Assembly (NCBI RefSeq): GCF_029931775.1
Contig: NC_079312.1
Span: 14,391,821-14,455,820 of the forward strand
Length of the DNA stretch: 64,000 bases
From: Euleptes europaea
Lineage: Eukaryota; Chordata; Lepidosauria; Squamata; Sphaerodactylidae
Direction of reading: 5' to 3'
Shown here one piece after another: positions 10,561 to 21,909 of this stretch; position 1 is the first letter of the stretch, and every line of letters starts with the position of its first letter. The notes beneath the pieces were generated by a model, which was not told where the DNA came from, did no database searches, and saw nothing but the letters and a program-made list of their open reading frames with translations. Position numbers and translations under genes: made by a program.

Positions 10561-10856
10561 TAGTTTAAGGAGATTCTTGTCCCTTGGGACATGGAAGGAG
10601 GCCAGCCTTTTTCTGCCTCTACAGGAGGCATACATTTGCAAATGAATGTATTTATTGAGAAAATTCATATGCCGCCACCCTAGGGAACCTCCCCAAAGAA
10701 GCTTATACAATGGAACATAACAAAAAACATAGATCTTAAAAACAGCCCTCAAAAACACAGGTAGAGGATCAAACCAACAAAACACGGAGCAGCTGAACAT
10801 GGAATTTAAACATTCTTCTGGCTAAAGGTAGACTATAACACAATGATTTAAACCGT

Positions 10857-11523
10857 CTAGGCTGGATTACTGTAACTCACTCTACGTAGGGCTACTGAGA
10901 CTGAACCAAAGGCTCCAGCTGGTACAGAATGTGGCAAGCGAGGGTCCTTATGGGGGCCTCTTTCCATGAACATATACAGCCAGTGCTCTGTCAACTTCAC
11001 TGGCTCCAGATGGAGTATCGGATCAGGATTAAGGTGGTGGTTGTGACCTTTAAAGCATTACACGGTCTGGGACCCTCGTATCTTTGGGGCCGCCTCTCCT
11101 GGTACACCCCCCCGAAGAACGCTGTATCCTGCTGATAACAACTTGCTGGTGGTCCTTGGCCCTAAGAGTATGCGGCTGTCCTCAACAACAGCCAGGGTTT
11201 TCTTCGCCCTGATGGAATGCTCTGCCTTGTAACATCACGGCCCTGCGGCACCTGAAAGAGTTCTGCAAGGCCTGTAAGACAGAGCTATTCCACCAGGCCT
11301 ACAACTGAGGACAGCCACAGGTGGCATTAATGCTGGTCTCCCTATTCCCCCACCCCTTCCCTCTTAACAAACTAGTGTACTCTAATGGGGGGAGCCTGCC
11401 CGCTTGGTTATGGCATGTATATATATATATACGCAACTTGTGATTTTACTGTTGTTACCCGCCCTGAGCTTGGTTTTGGCTGGTGGGGGGGCTAGAAGTG
11501 CAATAAACAAACAAACAAATAAA
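10857..11523 (+). mobile_element. L2 LINE 3' end (unit A intron)
   Basis: Broken plus-strand frames give LDYCNSLYVG, then L-QLVQNVA, HWLQMEYRIRIKVVVVTFKALHGLGPSYL and LFHQAYN, the conserved end of L2-type reverse transcriptases. The tail 'ttacccgccctgagcttgg' and aaac/aaat repeats follow. Absent from the paralogous place in unit C. Unit B copy: 34,508-35,172. Confidence 0.85.
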
Positions 11524-11816
11524 AGGAGAAGAGTTGGTTTTTATATGCAAACTTTCTCTACCACTTAAGGAAGAATCAAACTGGCTAACAATCACCTTTG
11601 CTTCCCCTCCCCACAACAAACACCTTGTGAGGTAGGTGAGGCTGAGAGAGCTGTGACTTGCCCAAGGTCACCCACCTAGCTTCATGTGTAGGTGTGGGGA
11701 AACCAACCCAGTTCACCAGATTAGCCTCCGCTGCTCATGTGGGGAATCAAATCGGGTTCTCTGTATCAGAGTTCATTGCTCCAAACACCCGCTCTTAACC
11801 ACTACACCACGCTGGC
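11524..11816 (-). mobile_element. Sauria-type tRNA SINE (unit A intron)
   Basis: Reading the minus strand: a tRNA-like head with 'gtggtgtagtggttaagagc', a box-B-like 'gatttgattcccc', the 'ggtgaccttgggcaagtcac' core, and the tail '...catataaaaaccaactctt'. This is the tRNA head plus BovB-like tail pattern of Sauria SINEs. It sits against the L2. Unit B copy: 35,173-35,465. Confidence 0.8.
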
Positions 11817-12245
11817 CGGGGTAAAGAGAACTTAAAGGTAGCGTAGGCACCGGGCAAACCACAAGGGGAAGGGCCTCCCACAGGCACGTTGCCATCCCTG
11901 AAAAAGGCCTGTCTCTGGCCCTCACCTCCCCCACCTCGGAAGGCAGGGCAGAGCATGTGAGAAGGAGCTTAACTGGCGGGCCGGACAGGAGGGGTGGGGA
12001 GGTGGGTTTTTTTAAGGAACCTAGCCCCAAACCATTTACGCCCTTATAGGTACAAACCTACATTTTGAATTGTGACCCGAACAGGCACTTAGGACAGTTC
12101 TTTCAGCACTAGGTTGATACCATCCCTGGATCCTGACCCTGACAGTAGTCTTCCTGCTCAATTTAGCGCCGTTTTCAAAGGCATCCCCTAAAAATCAATA
12201 TTCCAACGAGCACCACCAAATCTACGTGTATCTGACTGCAGGGAT

Positions 12246-12872
12246 GGGTGCAGATGGGGTAAGTATTGGACTGTTGGGAGGGCTGATTAAATCTCCTCAG
12301 GGTGACACAATGGGGATTAATTAGCCCCATTGTCCAGCCAGGCACACCTTCCGGGCCAGGGGAAAAATTCAGCGGTTGACCGCCTTCCTGCCCAGGCTTG
12401 ACACACAAGATGGATCCCAAAACTCTCGGAGAGGCATCCATTTTGTGTGGAGCAGTCATCAGCTCTCATGCCAGTCTTTGGCCCCCCAGTGCCTTCGTGG
12501 AGCCCCTTATTGGGAGGAGGGGTCCGACTGCTTACAGGGAGGCCCCTGGCAGAGTGAAAAATAAAAACTAATTTATTAACCAAAAAGTATTTACAGTTAA
12601 GAAAACAAGAGAACTGTTAGAAAAGTGGAACAGTGGCAACATCATGCCAGAACAGGAAAACAGAGAGCAGGAGAGATCCTTCCTGGCTGAATCAAAATAG
12701 GCTGAGATCATCAAAGAAGGGGAGGAGGAAGGAACCAGACCTGCGATGGCTGTTTCTAGGAGCAGTTGTACATTTGCTGTCATGTTCACTTTGCCCCTGA
12801 CTTGGCCACTTTTCTGGGGGTTTCACCCATGAGAAGTGCCACAATGGGAACAGGGCACCTTTTACATGCACT
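12246..12872. other. Intronic DNA with an ancient paralogous block (unit A)
   Basis: Nothing recognised at 12,246-12,560. Bases ~12,640-12,780 are paralogous to 57,850-57,990 in unit C ('accagacctgcgatggctg' against 'accagacctgtggcggctc'), so the block belongs to the ancestral gene. Unit B copy: 35,895-36,521. Confidence 0.5.
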
Positions 12873-13735
12873 GTGTCCCTGATTAGACACAGGTACAGGC
12901 TGGAAGAGAGTTGGCCTGACAACAGTACATGTGAAAGAGATCTGGGAGTCTTAGTGGACCACAAACTGAACATGAGTCAACAGTGTGATATGGCGGCTAA
13001 GAAGGCCAATGCCATTCTGGGCTGCAACAATAGGAGTATTGTGTCTAGATCAAGGGAAGTCATACTACCACTGTATTCTGCATTGGTCAGACCACACTTG
13101 GAATACTGTGTCCAGTTTGGGGCTCCACAATTTAAGAAGGATGTTAACAAGTTGGAGCGTGTCCAAAGGAGGGCGACAAGAATGATCAGAGGTCTGTAAT
13201 CCATGCCCTATGAGGAGAGACTTGGGGAGTTGAGTTTGTTTAGTCTGAAGAGAAGGTTGAGGGCTGACATGATAGCCATGTTTAAATATTTGAAGGGATG
13301 TCATGTTGATGAGGGAACTAGCTTGTTCTCTGTTGCTCCAGAGACAAGGACATGGAGTAATGGATCTAAACTAATAGAAAAGCAATTCTACCTAAACATT
13401 AGGAAGAACTTCCTGACGGTGAGGGCTGTTTGATGGTGGAACGCACTGCATCGGAGGGTGGTGGAGTCCTTGCCTTTGAAGGTCTTTAAGCAGAGGCTGG
13501 GCGGCCACCTGTCGGGAGTGCTTTAATTGTGGGACCCTACATGGCACGGGGGGGGGGGGGTTGGATTGGAAGGCCCTTGTGGTCTCTTTCAACCTTGTGT
13601 GATTTTGTAGTCATCTTCTGGGCATGTAGTGGGGGTCACTGAGGAAGTGTGGGGGAGGTAGTTGTGAATTTCCTGCATTGTGCAGGGGGTTGGACTAGAT
13701 GACCCTGGTGGTACCTTCCAACTCTATGATTCTAG
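12873..13735 (+). mobile_element. CR1 LINE, 5'-truncated, with doubled 3' tail (unit A intron)
   Basis: Encodes ERDLGVLVDHKLNMSQQCDMAAKKANAILG, LVRPHLEYCVQFGAPQFKKDVNKLERVQRRATRMIRGL and a further frame through MPYEERLGELSLFSLKRRLRADMI. The 3' end has two successive CR1-like tails: one near 13,560-13,610, and one ending 'ttggactagatgaccctgg' and 'ctctatgattct'. Unit B copy: 36,522-37,384. Confidence 0.9.
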
Positions 13736-14648
13736 ATAAAATGTGAATACATGGAAGTGCCTACAGAAAAAAAAATCCTGCAAAATAAACTTAAACATCC
13801 CTTTCACTGTAAGGCTGTCCCCCTTTACCTGACAGTAATGCATCCTCGATAGCTTTGTATCTTGCTGCAATAGAGCAAAAGGAAGTTTTCTTCTTCCAGT
13901 TCTCGAAAGGTCAGCCCTTTCTCCCTCCCAGGGTCTGTCTTTCATGTTCCGTAGTAAATCTGCACAGCTGCATTTGCAGAAATTATGCATTTTCAGCAAA
14001 GGGTTTTAGAAACCTAGATGTGCAGTTTCAGAAGGAAGAAGCCCATCAAAGAGTTATTTCTGGACAAAGGAAATGAACCAAAAGGAAATGACTGCTGGTG
14101 ACAACGGGAAACCAGCACACTTGCCCGATTCTTCAGAGCTTTGGAGAAACTGCATGTTTCTTGGATGGTGCTGCAAATCAAGGAATGGTCCCGGAACCCA
14201 AAGTCCTTCAAAGAGAACAGAAGACAACATGAAGAGATTTAGACTTTCCAAGAATATATATGATGTTGAGAATACACCTAGGCTTTGGGGGACAGGGGGC
14301 TATTCAAACAGCCGCCAGGATCTTTGCTTCCAGCTTGATGCAGACACAATGCAAACATTACTAGGAACAAATACCAGACAAGTAGCTTATTCAGGAAAAA
14401 CTCTGGGGTAAATATTAACCATCAACCAGACGTTATGGGTTGTTAGGTCTTTAATAGTGTCTGCCTAAAAAAAATCTCTCAGATGGGTTTACAATATATA
14501 AATACAGCACTTTGCTGCAACTTGGTTACCTGGTGGACCTGGCAACCCCTAATAAGGATGTCTACTCAGAATCCTACTCAGGTCTACTCAGTGGGGCTTA
14601 CCCTGGGAAGGTGTTGTTAGGTTTCCACTATGGAATGCTGGGGTCCGC
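13736..14648. other. Intronic DNA, nothing recognised (unit A)
   Basis: No gene or repeat identified. The main A/B difference is that 10 bp around 13,900-13,910 are missing from unit B. The plus frames at 14,073-14,411 and 14,512-14,865 have no family features. Confidence 0.4.
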
Positions 14649-14780
14649 AACATGGTGCCCGTGGGGTCCTTGGCATCGGCTGACACCTTGTGGCAGCCAT
14701 TTGGTTGCTGCGCTCACCATGCCACGTCAGAATCCCACATTTGCCCGCAGGCTCAAAAAAGTTGGGAATCCCTGGTGTTA
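14649..14780 (+). mobile_element. hAT-like MITE (unit A intron)
   Basis: A short element whose left end 'ctggggtccgcaacatggtg' is loosely inverted in its right end 'gttgggaatccctgg'. It is an internally deleted relative of the element at 6,066. Unit B copy: 38,288-38,419. Confidence 0.6.
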
Positions 14781-14946
14781 TGCCTCAATACGTTTGGCTC
14801 CCCAACCAGAGAAACTGCAGCAAAGGTCTGATACTTCCACAGGTCTCTATAATTCACACTCCTGACAAACTAATCCCTTTTCACCTCGAAGACTTTCTAC
14901 TGGTAACTCACAACCCTCAAAACCAGAGTGATGAGATTTCTTATTA

Positions 14947-15949
<1,003 letters not shown>

Positions 15950-16068
15950 GCGGCCGGTCTGGGTTAGCAAATTCCTGGAGATGTGAGGGTGGGGCCAGGG
16001 GAGGGACCTCAATGGAGTTCAGCTGTGACTGTGGGAAATCCCCAGACCCCACCCGGAAGTTGGCAGCC
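15950..16068 (+). mobile_element. GGGTTGCCA-family MITE-like repeat, diverged
   Basis: Contains 'ggagggacctcaatgg', a 'tgtgactgtgggaaatcccc' segment and a degraded 'ggttggcagcccgacc' end. It is a diverged member of a family with terminal (A/G)GGTTGCCA ends, present about ten times in this window. Unit B: 39,900-40,018. Unit C: 58,525-58,660. Confidence 0.5.
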
Positions 16069-16124
16069 CGACCTGGGGGACCCAGCAGAGATGGGCTGAA
16101 AAGCGCAGAGAGAGAGAGTTCGAG

Positions 16125-16296
16125 CCGCAGGGCGGGCGAAAGAGGAGGGAGAGGCTGCCTGTCTGCAAATATCAGGAAGGGAAAGAGCCGAGAAAGGGAA
16201 CCTTTAGACTCCGCAGGGCGGGCGAAAGAGGAGGGAGAGGCTGCCTGTCTGCAAATATCAGGAAGGGAAAGAGCCGAGAAAGGGAACCTTTAGGAC
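16125..16296. repeat. Perfect 86-bp tandem duplication, unit A only
   Basis: The 86-bp block starting ccgcagggcgggcg at 16,125 is repeated at 16,211. Unit B has a single equivalent copy near 40,060-40,160. The copies look identical, so the duplication is very recent. Confidence 0.85.
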
Positions 16297-16446
16297 TCGG
16301 GGGCCATTTCTGCTGGCTCCTTTTCCGGAGTATTATGGCTCCTGACCTATCTGCTGAGCCTGGTCGCTTTTTGCAGGCTTATCATGGGCAACTGGAAGAG
16401 TGAAAAATAAACCAAGAAACCACCCGGAGCGGAAAGATTCCCCACC

Positions 16447-16600
16447 CATCCATGCACCCCTCCCCTGGAGTGGCGCTGTATGTGAGGAGAGGGATTGCTT
16501 GCCAAGAAATACTGGAGGAGGAGGGTGGCAGCCTAGTGGCAAGTATATGGGTGAGGATAAGGGAAGGAAGGACAAACAGTATTGTGGTTGGAGTCTGCGA
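16447..16600 (+). mobile_element. CR1 LINE, endonuclease segment (left part of a split element)
   Basis: Encodes GVALYVRRGIACQEI, then ASIWVRIREGRTNSIVVGVC, part of a CR1 apurinic-like endonuclease. The frame stops matching CR1 at about 16,600. The next CR1 block (RYRPPDQGEE) appears at 19,990, so about 3.4 kb of other elements sit inside one CR1 copy. Confidence 0.8.
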
Positions 16601-16884
16601 ATGTAGAAGAAAAAAGAGGGGAATAAAACCCAACCTAGAAAACAGAAGCTGGGTACCCAAGGTTGGGTAGAATTTATATAGCACAATGGCATTTCCTAAG
16701 GTTGATATCGATAACCACATGCCAGACGCGCTTTGGCCTATTTGGCTTTCAACAGTGGTCAATTGAAACCCATGTAAAACCTGCACACATTTACAGAAAT
16801 ATATATACATATACAAACAGTTTAAATCAAACCAGGCATGTATATAGGTTGTCTGAAAAAAAAGAAAAGAATAATAATAGGTTA
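16601..16884. other. AT-rich insert between CR1 and Penelope-like element
   Basis: No gene. It may belong, with 19,799-19,989, to one AT-rich insert into the CR1, itself hit by the Penelope-like element and the foldback element. Its last 12 bases are the left copy of the Penelope target duplication. Confidence 0.4.
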
Positions 16885-16944
16885 TTTGGTTCTTGTAGGT
16901 TATCCGGGCTGTGTAACCGTGGTCTTGGAATTTTCTTTACTGAC

Positions 16945-16976
16945 GTTTCGCCAGCAACTGTGGCAGGCATCTTCAG
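16945..16976 (-). ncRNA. Hammerhead-like core, inverted terminal copy
   Basis: Reverse complement of the core at 19,340-19,371, in the inverted copy of the element's 3' end. Confidence 0.4.
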
Positions 16977-17276
16977 AGTAGTAACACTGAAGGACAGTGT
17001 CTCTCAGTGTCAAGGGTGTAGGAAGAGTAATATATAGTGTAATCCAAAGCTAATCTGTATGGCTATTGTTGAATGTTGTCTTTGTCAGTCTGGAGGTTTT
17101 TCAGGGCAGGAAGCCAAGCCTTATTCATTCTTAAACTCTCCTCTTTTCTGTTAAAGTTGTGCTGATGTTTATGAATTTCAATGGCTTCTCTGTGCAATCT
17201 GACAAAATAGTTTGTAGAATTGTCCAGTCTTTCAGTGTCTTGGAATAAGACCCTGTGTCCTGTTTGTGTCAGTCCA

Positions 17277-19120
17277 TCTTAGCTAAGGGAGGAAACTTTG
17301 CAGTCACTCCCACCCAAATTCCAGTGGAAGACATCATTGCAAATGTAGAATCTGCCATTCGTAATCTACCTGAAGAAGATGCTGAGGAAATAAGAGGAGA
17401 GACAGCAAGAATTCTACGAAAAGCAAAGCCCCCTGCTAGCAATATAACACGCAAGGAGAGAAACACCATCAAGACCCTCAATGCAGATCCAGAAATCATT
17501 ATTCTACCAGCTGACAAAGGCAATGCCACAGTGATCATGAAAACAGAAGAATACAAAAAGAAGATTGAGGAACTTCTGGACCCTGCCACATACAAAAAAC
17601 TAAAACGAGATCCAACTTGCAAAATTACCAGGAAAACTAGCATTCTAATCAAGAATTCCACTCTTCATCCCGACACACACAGAAAACTATGCAAGACAGA
17701 AGCACAACCACCACGATTATATGGACTACCTAAAATTCATGAGGATTCCGTTCCACTCCGACCCATCGTGAGTGCCATTGGTTCCCCAACATATGAATTA
17801 GCTAAATATTTGACCACCCTCCTACAGGACCACATTGGAAAAACCACTTCTTACATCAAAGATTCAACTCACTTCATCAACAAAATCAGTCCGTTAAGAC
17901 TCAATCCAAAGGATATATTAATCAGTTTTGATGTTGTATCCCTCTTTACCAAGGTTCCAGTAAAAGACACAATCTCATTGATTAACCAGATTTTTCCAGA
18001 AGATATAACAGCCTTATTTCACCATTGTTTGACAACAAGTTATTTCCTATGGGATCAAGAATTTTATGAACAGATTGATGGAGTAGCTATGGGAAGTCCA
18101 CTCAGTCCAGTAATAGCAAACTTTTACATGGAATATTTTGAAAAGACAGCATTAGAATCAGCACCTTACAAACCTACAGTCTGGTTCAGGTTCGTAGATG
18201 ATACATTTACCATTTGGAGCCATGGTGAAGAAAAATTAATGGACTTTCTAAACCATCTTAATAATATCCATCCAAACATTCAGTTTACCATGGAAAAGGA
18301 AATTGAGGGTAAACTCCCATTTCTTGATACCCTTGTCATCCGTAAAACAAACCTTCAGTTAGGTCACAAGGTCTACCGGAAACCAACTCACACAGATCGC
18401 TACTTACACAAAAACTCCAACCACCACCCCCGACAGAAAAGAGGAATAATCAAAACATTAATGGACCGTGCAAGACGGATCTGTGAACCACAGTTTCTCA
18501 AGGAAGAAACTAATCATCTAAATCACGCACTGCTAGCAAACGGCTACTCCAAGAATGAAATCAGAAGGGCCATTAAACCAAACAAAAATCAGAAAACTCA
18601 AGAAAAACAGTCTCCCATAGGAAAGGTATTCTTGCCATTTATTAAAGGAGTCACTGATAGGATGGAGAAACTTTTGAAAAAACATAACCTACAAACAGTG
18701 TTTAAACCCACCAAGAAAATACAACAAATGCTACGATCAGCAAAAGACAAAAGAGACCCCCTCACCTCTGCAGGAGTATATCGTATACCTTGCAGCTGTG
18801 GAGAAGTTTACATCGGGACCACAAAACGCAGCATACAAACAAGGATAAAAGAACATGAAAGATACTGCAGACTTGGCCAACCTGAGAAATCAGCAGTGGC
18901 TGAACATGGACTGACACAAACAGGACACAGGGTCTTATTCCAAGACACTGAAAGACTGGACAATTCTACCAACTATTTTGTCAGATTGCACAGAGAAGCC
19001 ATTGAAATTCATAAACATCAGCACAACTTTAACAGAAAAGAGGAGAGTTTAAGAATGAATAAGGCTTGGCTTCCTGCCCTGAAAAACCTCCAGACTGACA
19101 AAGACAACATTCAACAATAG
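17277..19120 (+). CDS. Penelope-like reverse transcriptase with GIY-YIG endonuclease
   Basis: The open frame runs ~614 residues from the inverted-repeat junction; the nominal start at 17,255 is a GTG inside the inverted terminal copy and is probably not the native start. RT blocks in order: LYGLPKIHEDSVPLRPIVS (palm/finger), ISFDVVSLFTKVPV, DGVAMGSPLSPVIANFYME, and the catalytic WFRFVDDTFTIW. The C-terminus carries YRIPCSCGEVYIGTTKRS with TRIKEHERYC, the GIY-YIG endonuclease typical of this class. There is no stop in the frame, but the N-terminus is missing compared with family members of roughly 800 residues. It copies its own RNA at a nick made by the endonuclease. Probably 5'-truncated and not autonomous. 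Confidence 0.92.
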
Positions 19121-19339
19121 CCATACAGATTAGCTTTGGATTACACACATTAACAGATCACTTCAGGATACAATGGTTCCATATTAACATACCATACCCT
19201 CATTAGCACATTAACTTGATACTTACAGGACAATACTTTTGCAGGACAATACTCAGCTCAAACCCAACCCCTTTCTGACTATATATTACTCTTCCTACAC
19301 CCTTGACACTGAGAGACACTGTCCTTCAGTGTTACTACT

Positions 19340-19375
19340 CTGAAGATGCCTGCCACAGTTGCTGGCGAAACGTCA
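19340..19375 (+). ncRNA. Hammerhead-ribozyme-like core in Penelope 3' end
   Basis: CTGAAGA (19,340-19,346), a GCC/GGC-closed stem-loop, then GAAAC (19,367-19,371). This matches the CUGANGA - stem II - GAAA core order described for hammerheads in Penelope-like elements. The same core is present inverted at 16,945-16,976 in the left terminal copy. Stem I pairing is not convincing by eye, so activity is unproven. Confidence 0.45.
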
Positions 19376-19496
19376 GTAAAGAAAATTCCAAGACCACGGT
19401 TACACAGCCCGGATAACCTACAAGAACCAATGAACTCTGACCGTGAAAGCCTTCGACAATAATAGGTTAGTTTCTATCTATTAAGAAGCCAATTAT

Positions 19497-19798
19497 ATAC
19501 TGTATTTTTTGCTCCATAGGACGCACCTAGTTTTTAGAGGAGGAAAACAAGAAAAAAATGTGTTTTCCTCCTATAAAAACTTGTCCTATGGAGCGAATGC
19601 CGGCTGGGTGCGCGAGTGTCGGACGGCATGAGCCGGCGTTCCCCACCCCGACGCGCACGCGCCCAGCCGGCTCTGTGCGGCCCCGCGCCGTCCCGACACG
19701 CACACGCCCAGCCGGCATTCGCTCCATAAGATGCACGGACATTTCCCCTCCCTTTTGAGGAGGAAAAAAGTGCGTCTTATGGAGCGAAAAATACGGTA
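19497..19798. mobile_element. Foldback MITE with nested inverted repeats
   Basis: Terminal inverted repeats of ~29 bp contain GTATTTTT(T/C)GCTCCATA and GACGCAC (19,497-19,525 and 19,770-19,798). Inside, the GCTCCATA motif recurs at 19,588-19,595 (inverted) and 19,721-19,728. A GC-rich arm GAATGCCGGCTGGG (19,595-19,608) is inverted at 19,708-19,721. No transposase. TA is a possible target duplication. The superfamily is not assigned. Confidence 0.8.
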
Positions 19799-19989
19799 AA
19801 TCTTAAAAGAGATGGTTGAAAAATACTTGCATAATATATTACCAATTACTCAAACATCTGGTAAGATTGACTTTAGTTGTAAAACATAATTACACAGATT
19901 GGCAAACTCAGTTCATTATTAATCTATCTTGAATAATTACTTTTATATGTATATTAAATATACCAATGTATATACACATGTCTCCCATA
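19799..19989. other. AT-rich insert, right part
   Basis: Non-coding AT-rich stretch between the foldback element and the resumed CR1. Nothing recognised. Confidence 0.35.
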
Positions 19990-21285
19990 TACGATGCATC
20001 CGCTACAGACCTCCTGACCAGGGTGAGGAGATGCATGATGCTGTCCGTGAGCAGCCTGACCGGGTATCCAAACAACAAGAGCTGACAGTTATAGGGGATT
20101 TCAACTTCCCTGATGTGTGCTGGGAGACAAACTCTGCAAAGGGCCCGCTGTCACGTAAGTTCCTCACCTGCCTGGCGGACCACTTCCTTCATCAAATGGT
20201 GGAGGTAGCTAGGAGGGGCTCAGCCATACTCAACTCTATGTTGACCAACAGGCAAAAGATGGTAGATGAGGTGAAGGAGATGGGGACTTTAGGGAGAAGT
20301 GACCATGTCCTCCTAGGATTCCTTTCGTTAAGGGGGACCAAGGAAGCTCGTAGCCACACACATGTGTTAGATTTTGGTAGGGCAGATTTTAATAAACTCA
20401 AAGGCCTGATGAGAATCATTCCATGGGCAAGACTGCTTGAAGGGAAAGGAGCAAGTGAAGGATGGGCTCTCCCAAAACAGGAGCTCTTGCAAGCTCAAGC
20501 CCTCGCTTTCCAACAAGAAGAAACATGGTAGAGGATCCAAGAAGCCAATGTGGATGAATAGAGAACTCCCAATTGAGCTAAGGGAGAAAAAGGAAATGTT
20601 AAGGAAATGGAGGCAAGTACCTACCTCTAAAGAAGAGCATCTGTGGGTTGCTAGTAAATGTAGGTCAGCTATAAGATACAGAATTCAACGACATCTGAAC
20701 ACACTAGAAAAGTGGGCAGATGTGAATAAGATACAGTTCAACAAGGATAAGTGCAGGGTTCTACATCTGGGTAACAAAAATGACAGACATGCATACTGGA
20801 TGAGGGATACACTTCTGGGCAGCAGTGTGTGTGAACAAGATCTTGGGGGTACGGTACAGGCTGGATATTAGGATTTTTTTTTTTACAGTAAGTGTTGTTA
20901 AGACAGTGGAATCAGCTACCTAGGGAGGTGGTGAGCTCCCTCTCACAGTTTTTAAGCAGAAGCTGGACAAACACTTGTCAGGGATGCTTTAAGCCAGTGG
21001 TTCTCAACCTTTTTTGCTCCATTCCCCCCTTTCACCATTATTCAGAATATAATTTCCTCCTTCCCAAGATCTAACTCAAAAAAAACAAACTACAATTTTG
21101 CAGATTTTATATAATCTACAGGACATCACACTTTGCTGAATAGTGGTCCCAATTCCCCTCTGGAACCCTAAAATCCCCCCCCCCGGGGGAATTCCTCCCC
21201 CATGCTCTAGGCTGATCCTGCATTGAGCAGAGGGTTGGACTAGATGGCCTATATGGCCCCTTCCAACTCTGTGATTGTATTCTAT
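19990..21285 (+). mobile_element. CR1 LINE, right part of the split element
   Basis: Starts RYRPPDQGEE. Then the endonuclease block with IGDFNFPDVCWETNSA, SRKFLTCLADHFLHQMVEVARRGSAILNSMLTN and GRSDHVLLGFLSL. An internal deletion then joins it to the RT end (NKIQFNKDKCRVLHLGNKN) and the 3' end 'ttggactagatggcctat' with 'ctctgtgattgtattctatg'. Most of the RT is missing. Confidence 0.88.
20997..21195 (+). mobile_element. hAT-like DNA fragment inside CR1 3' UTR
   Basis: Begins 'ccagtggttctcaacctttt', a start typical of hAT-type elements, and interrupts the CR1 3' UTR. No matching inverted right end was found. Confidence 0.45.
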
Positions 21286-21289
21286 GACC

Positions 21290-21909
21290 CACTAGCTCTT
21301 TATGATGGGAGAATATCATACAGGAAAAACAAAAGGCCTGAAAAAGCTATGGAAAGGAAGGGACAAGATGCACACACAAGCAATGGGCATGTTCAACATC
21401 TGGAGAATACTGTTTTTATTGAAATTCATCATATGACTGATTTTAAAATTTCCAAAGACCCCACAGCTATTTTATTGAACTTTTTAACCGAGTTGTCACT
21501 TTGGGCCATAACACCAACCAAAATAGGGATTGCTGAAACCGTTAAAGATGTAAATATCAAGAGACGGACTACTAACAGACAGACCGACTAAATTGAGCAA
21601 GTTACATTCATTTGAGAAAAGGGAGACAAAAGACTCCTGTCTTTGCCAATTGCCAGAAACCTCTCTTTGATTTTTGGGAACAGAAACATTTGGGGGAATA
21701 TCAAAGTAAAAAGGAAATGACAAGAGGCAAAACAGCATACGTTTTTATAAAACGTCTTGATTGTACTGGACCATCAGTGACAAAAAGTTCCAGTTCTGCC
21801 AGGGAAACTGAGAGAAAAACCTTTGTTTTCCCTTAGGAACAGCCTGCAGTGCTGCACCCCTGGGGCATGTTTTAACCCCGGGCAAACTGAGCACTGGGGA
21901 CAAGGCTAC
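21290..21909. other. Ancestral unit block, displaced copy
   Basis: Bases ~21,640-21,850 are paralogous to 58,080-58,265 in unit C ('gttccagttctgccagggaa' against 'gttcaagttctgccagggaa'). In unit C this block precedes the 15.7-kb-like block; in unit A it follows it. No gene seen. Confidence 0.5.

Larger units (their letters stand above)
10640..12245. repeat. Unclassified interspersed repeat, interrupted (unit A intron)
   Basis: Bases 10,640-10,856 plus 11,817-12,245 match 56,534-57,300 in unit C as one continuous sequence (for example 'ggtttttttaaggaacctag' against 'ggtttttttcaagtaatctg'). The gap is filled by an L2 and a SINE. The type begins with a 'cgccrccctagggaacctc' segment. I recognise it as a common squamate repeat but cannot name its family. 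Unit B copy: 34,291-35,894. Confidence 0.6.
16885..19457 (+). mobile_element. Penelope-like retroelement with 12-bp target duplication
   Basis: Flanked by aataataggtta (16,873-16,884 and 19,458-19,469). It contains one long RT plus GIY-YIG frame (to 19,120) and a 3' non-coding end. Its left end (16,886-17,276) is an inverted copy of its own 3' end (18,907-19,430), lacking ~137 bp (about 19,147-19,284) of it. Inverted or tandem terminal copies (pseudo-LTRs) are known for Penelope elements. Unit B lacks the whole region, so it is private to unit A. Confidence 0.93.

Noticed and set aside
17255-17276. GTG start of the Penelope frame
   Set aside because: These codons belong to the inverted copy of the 3' end, not to the native N-terminus.
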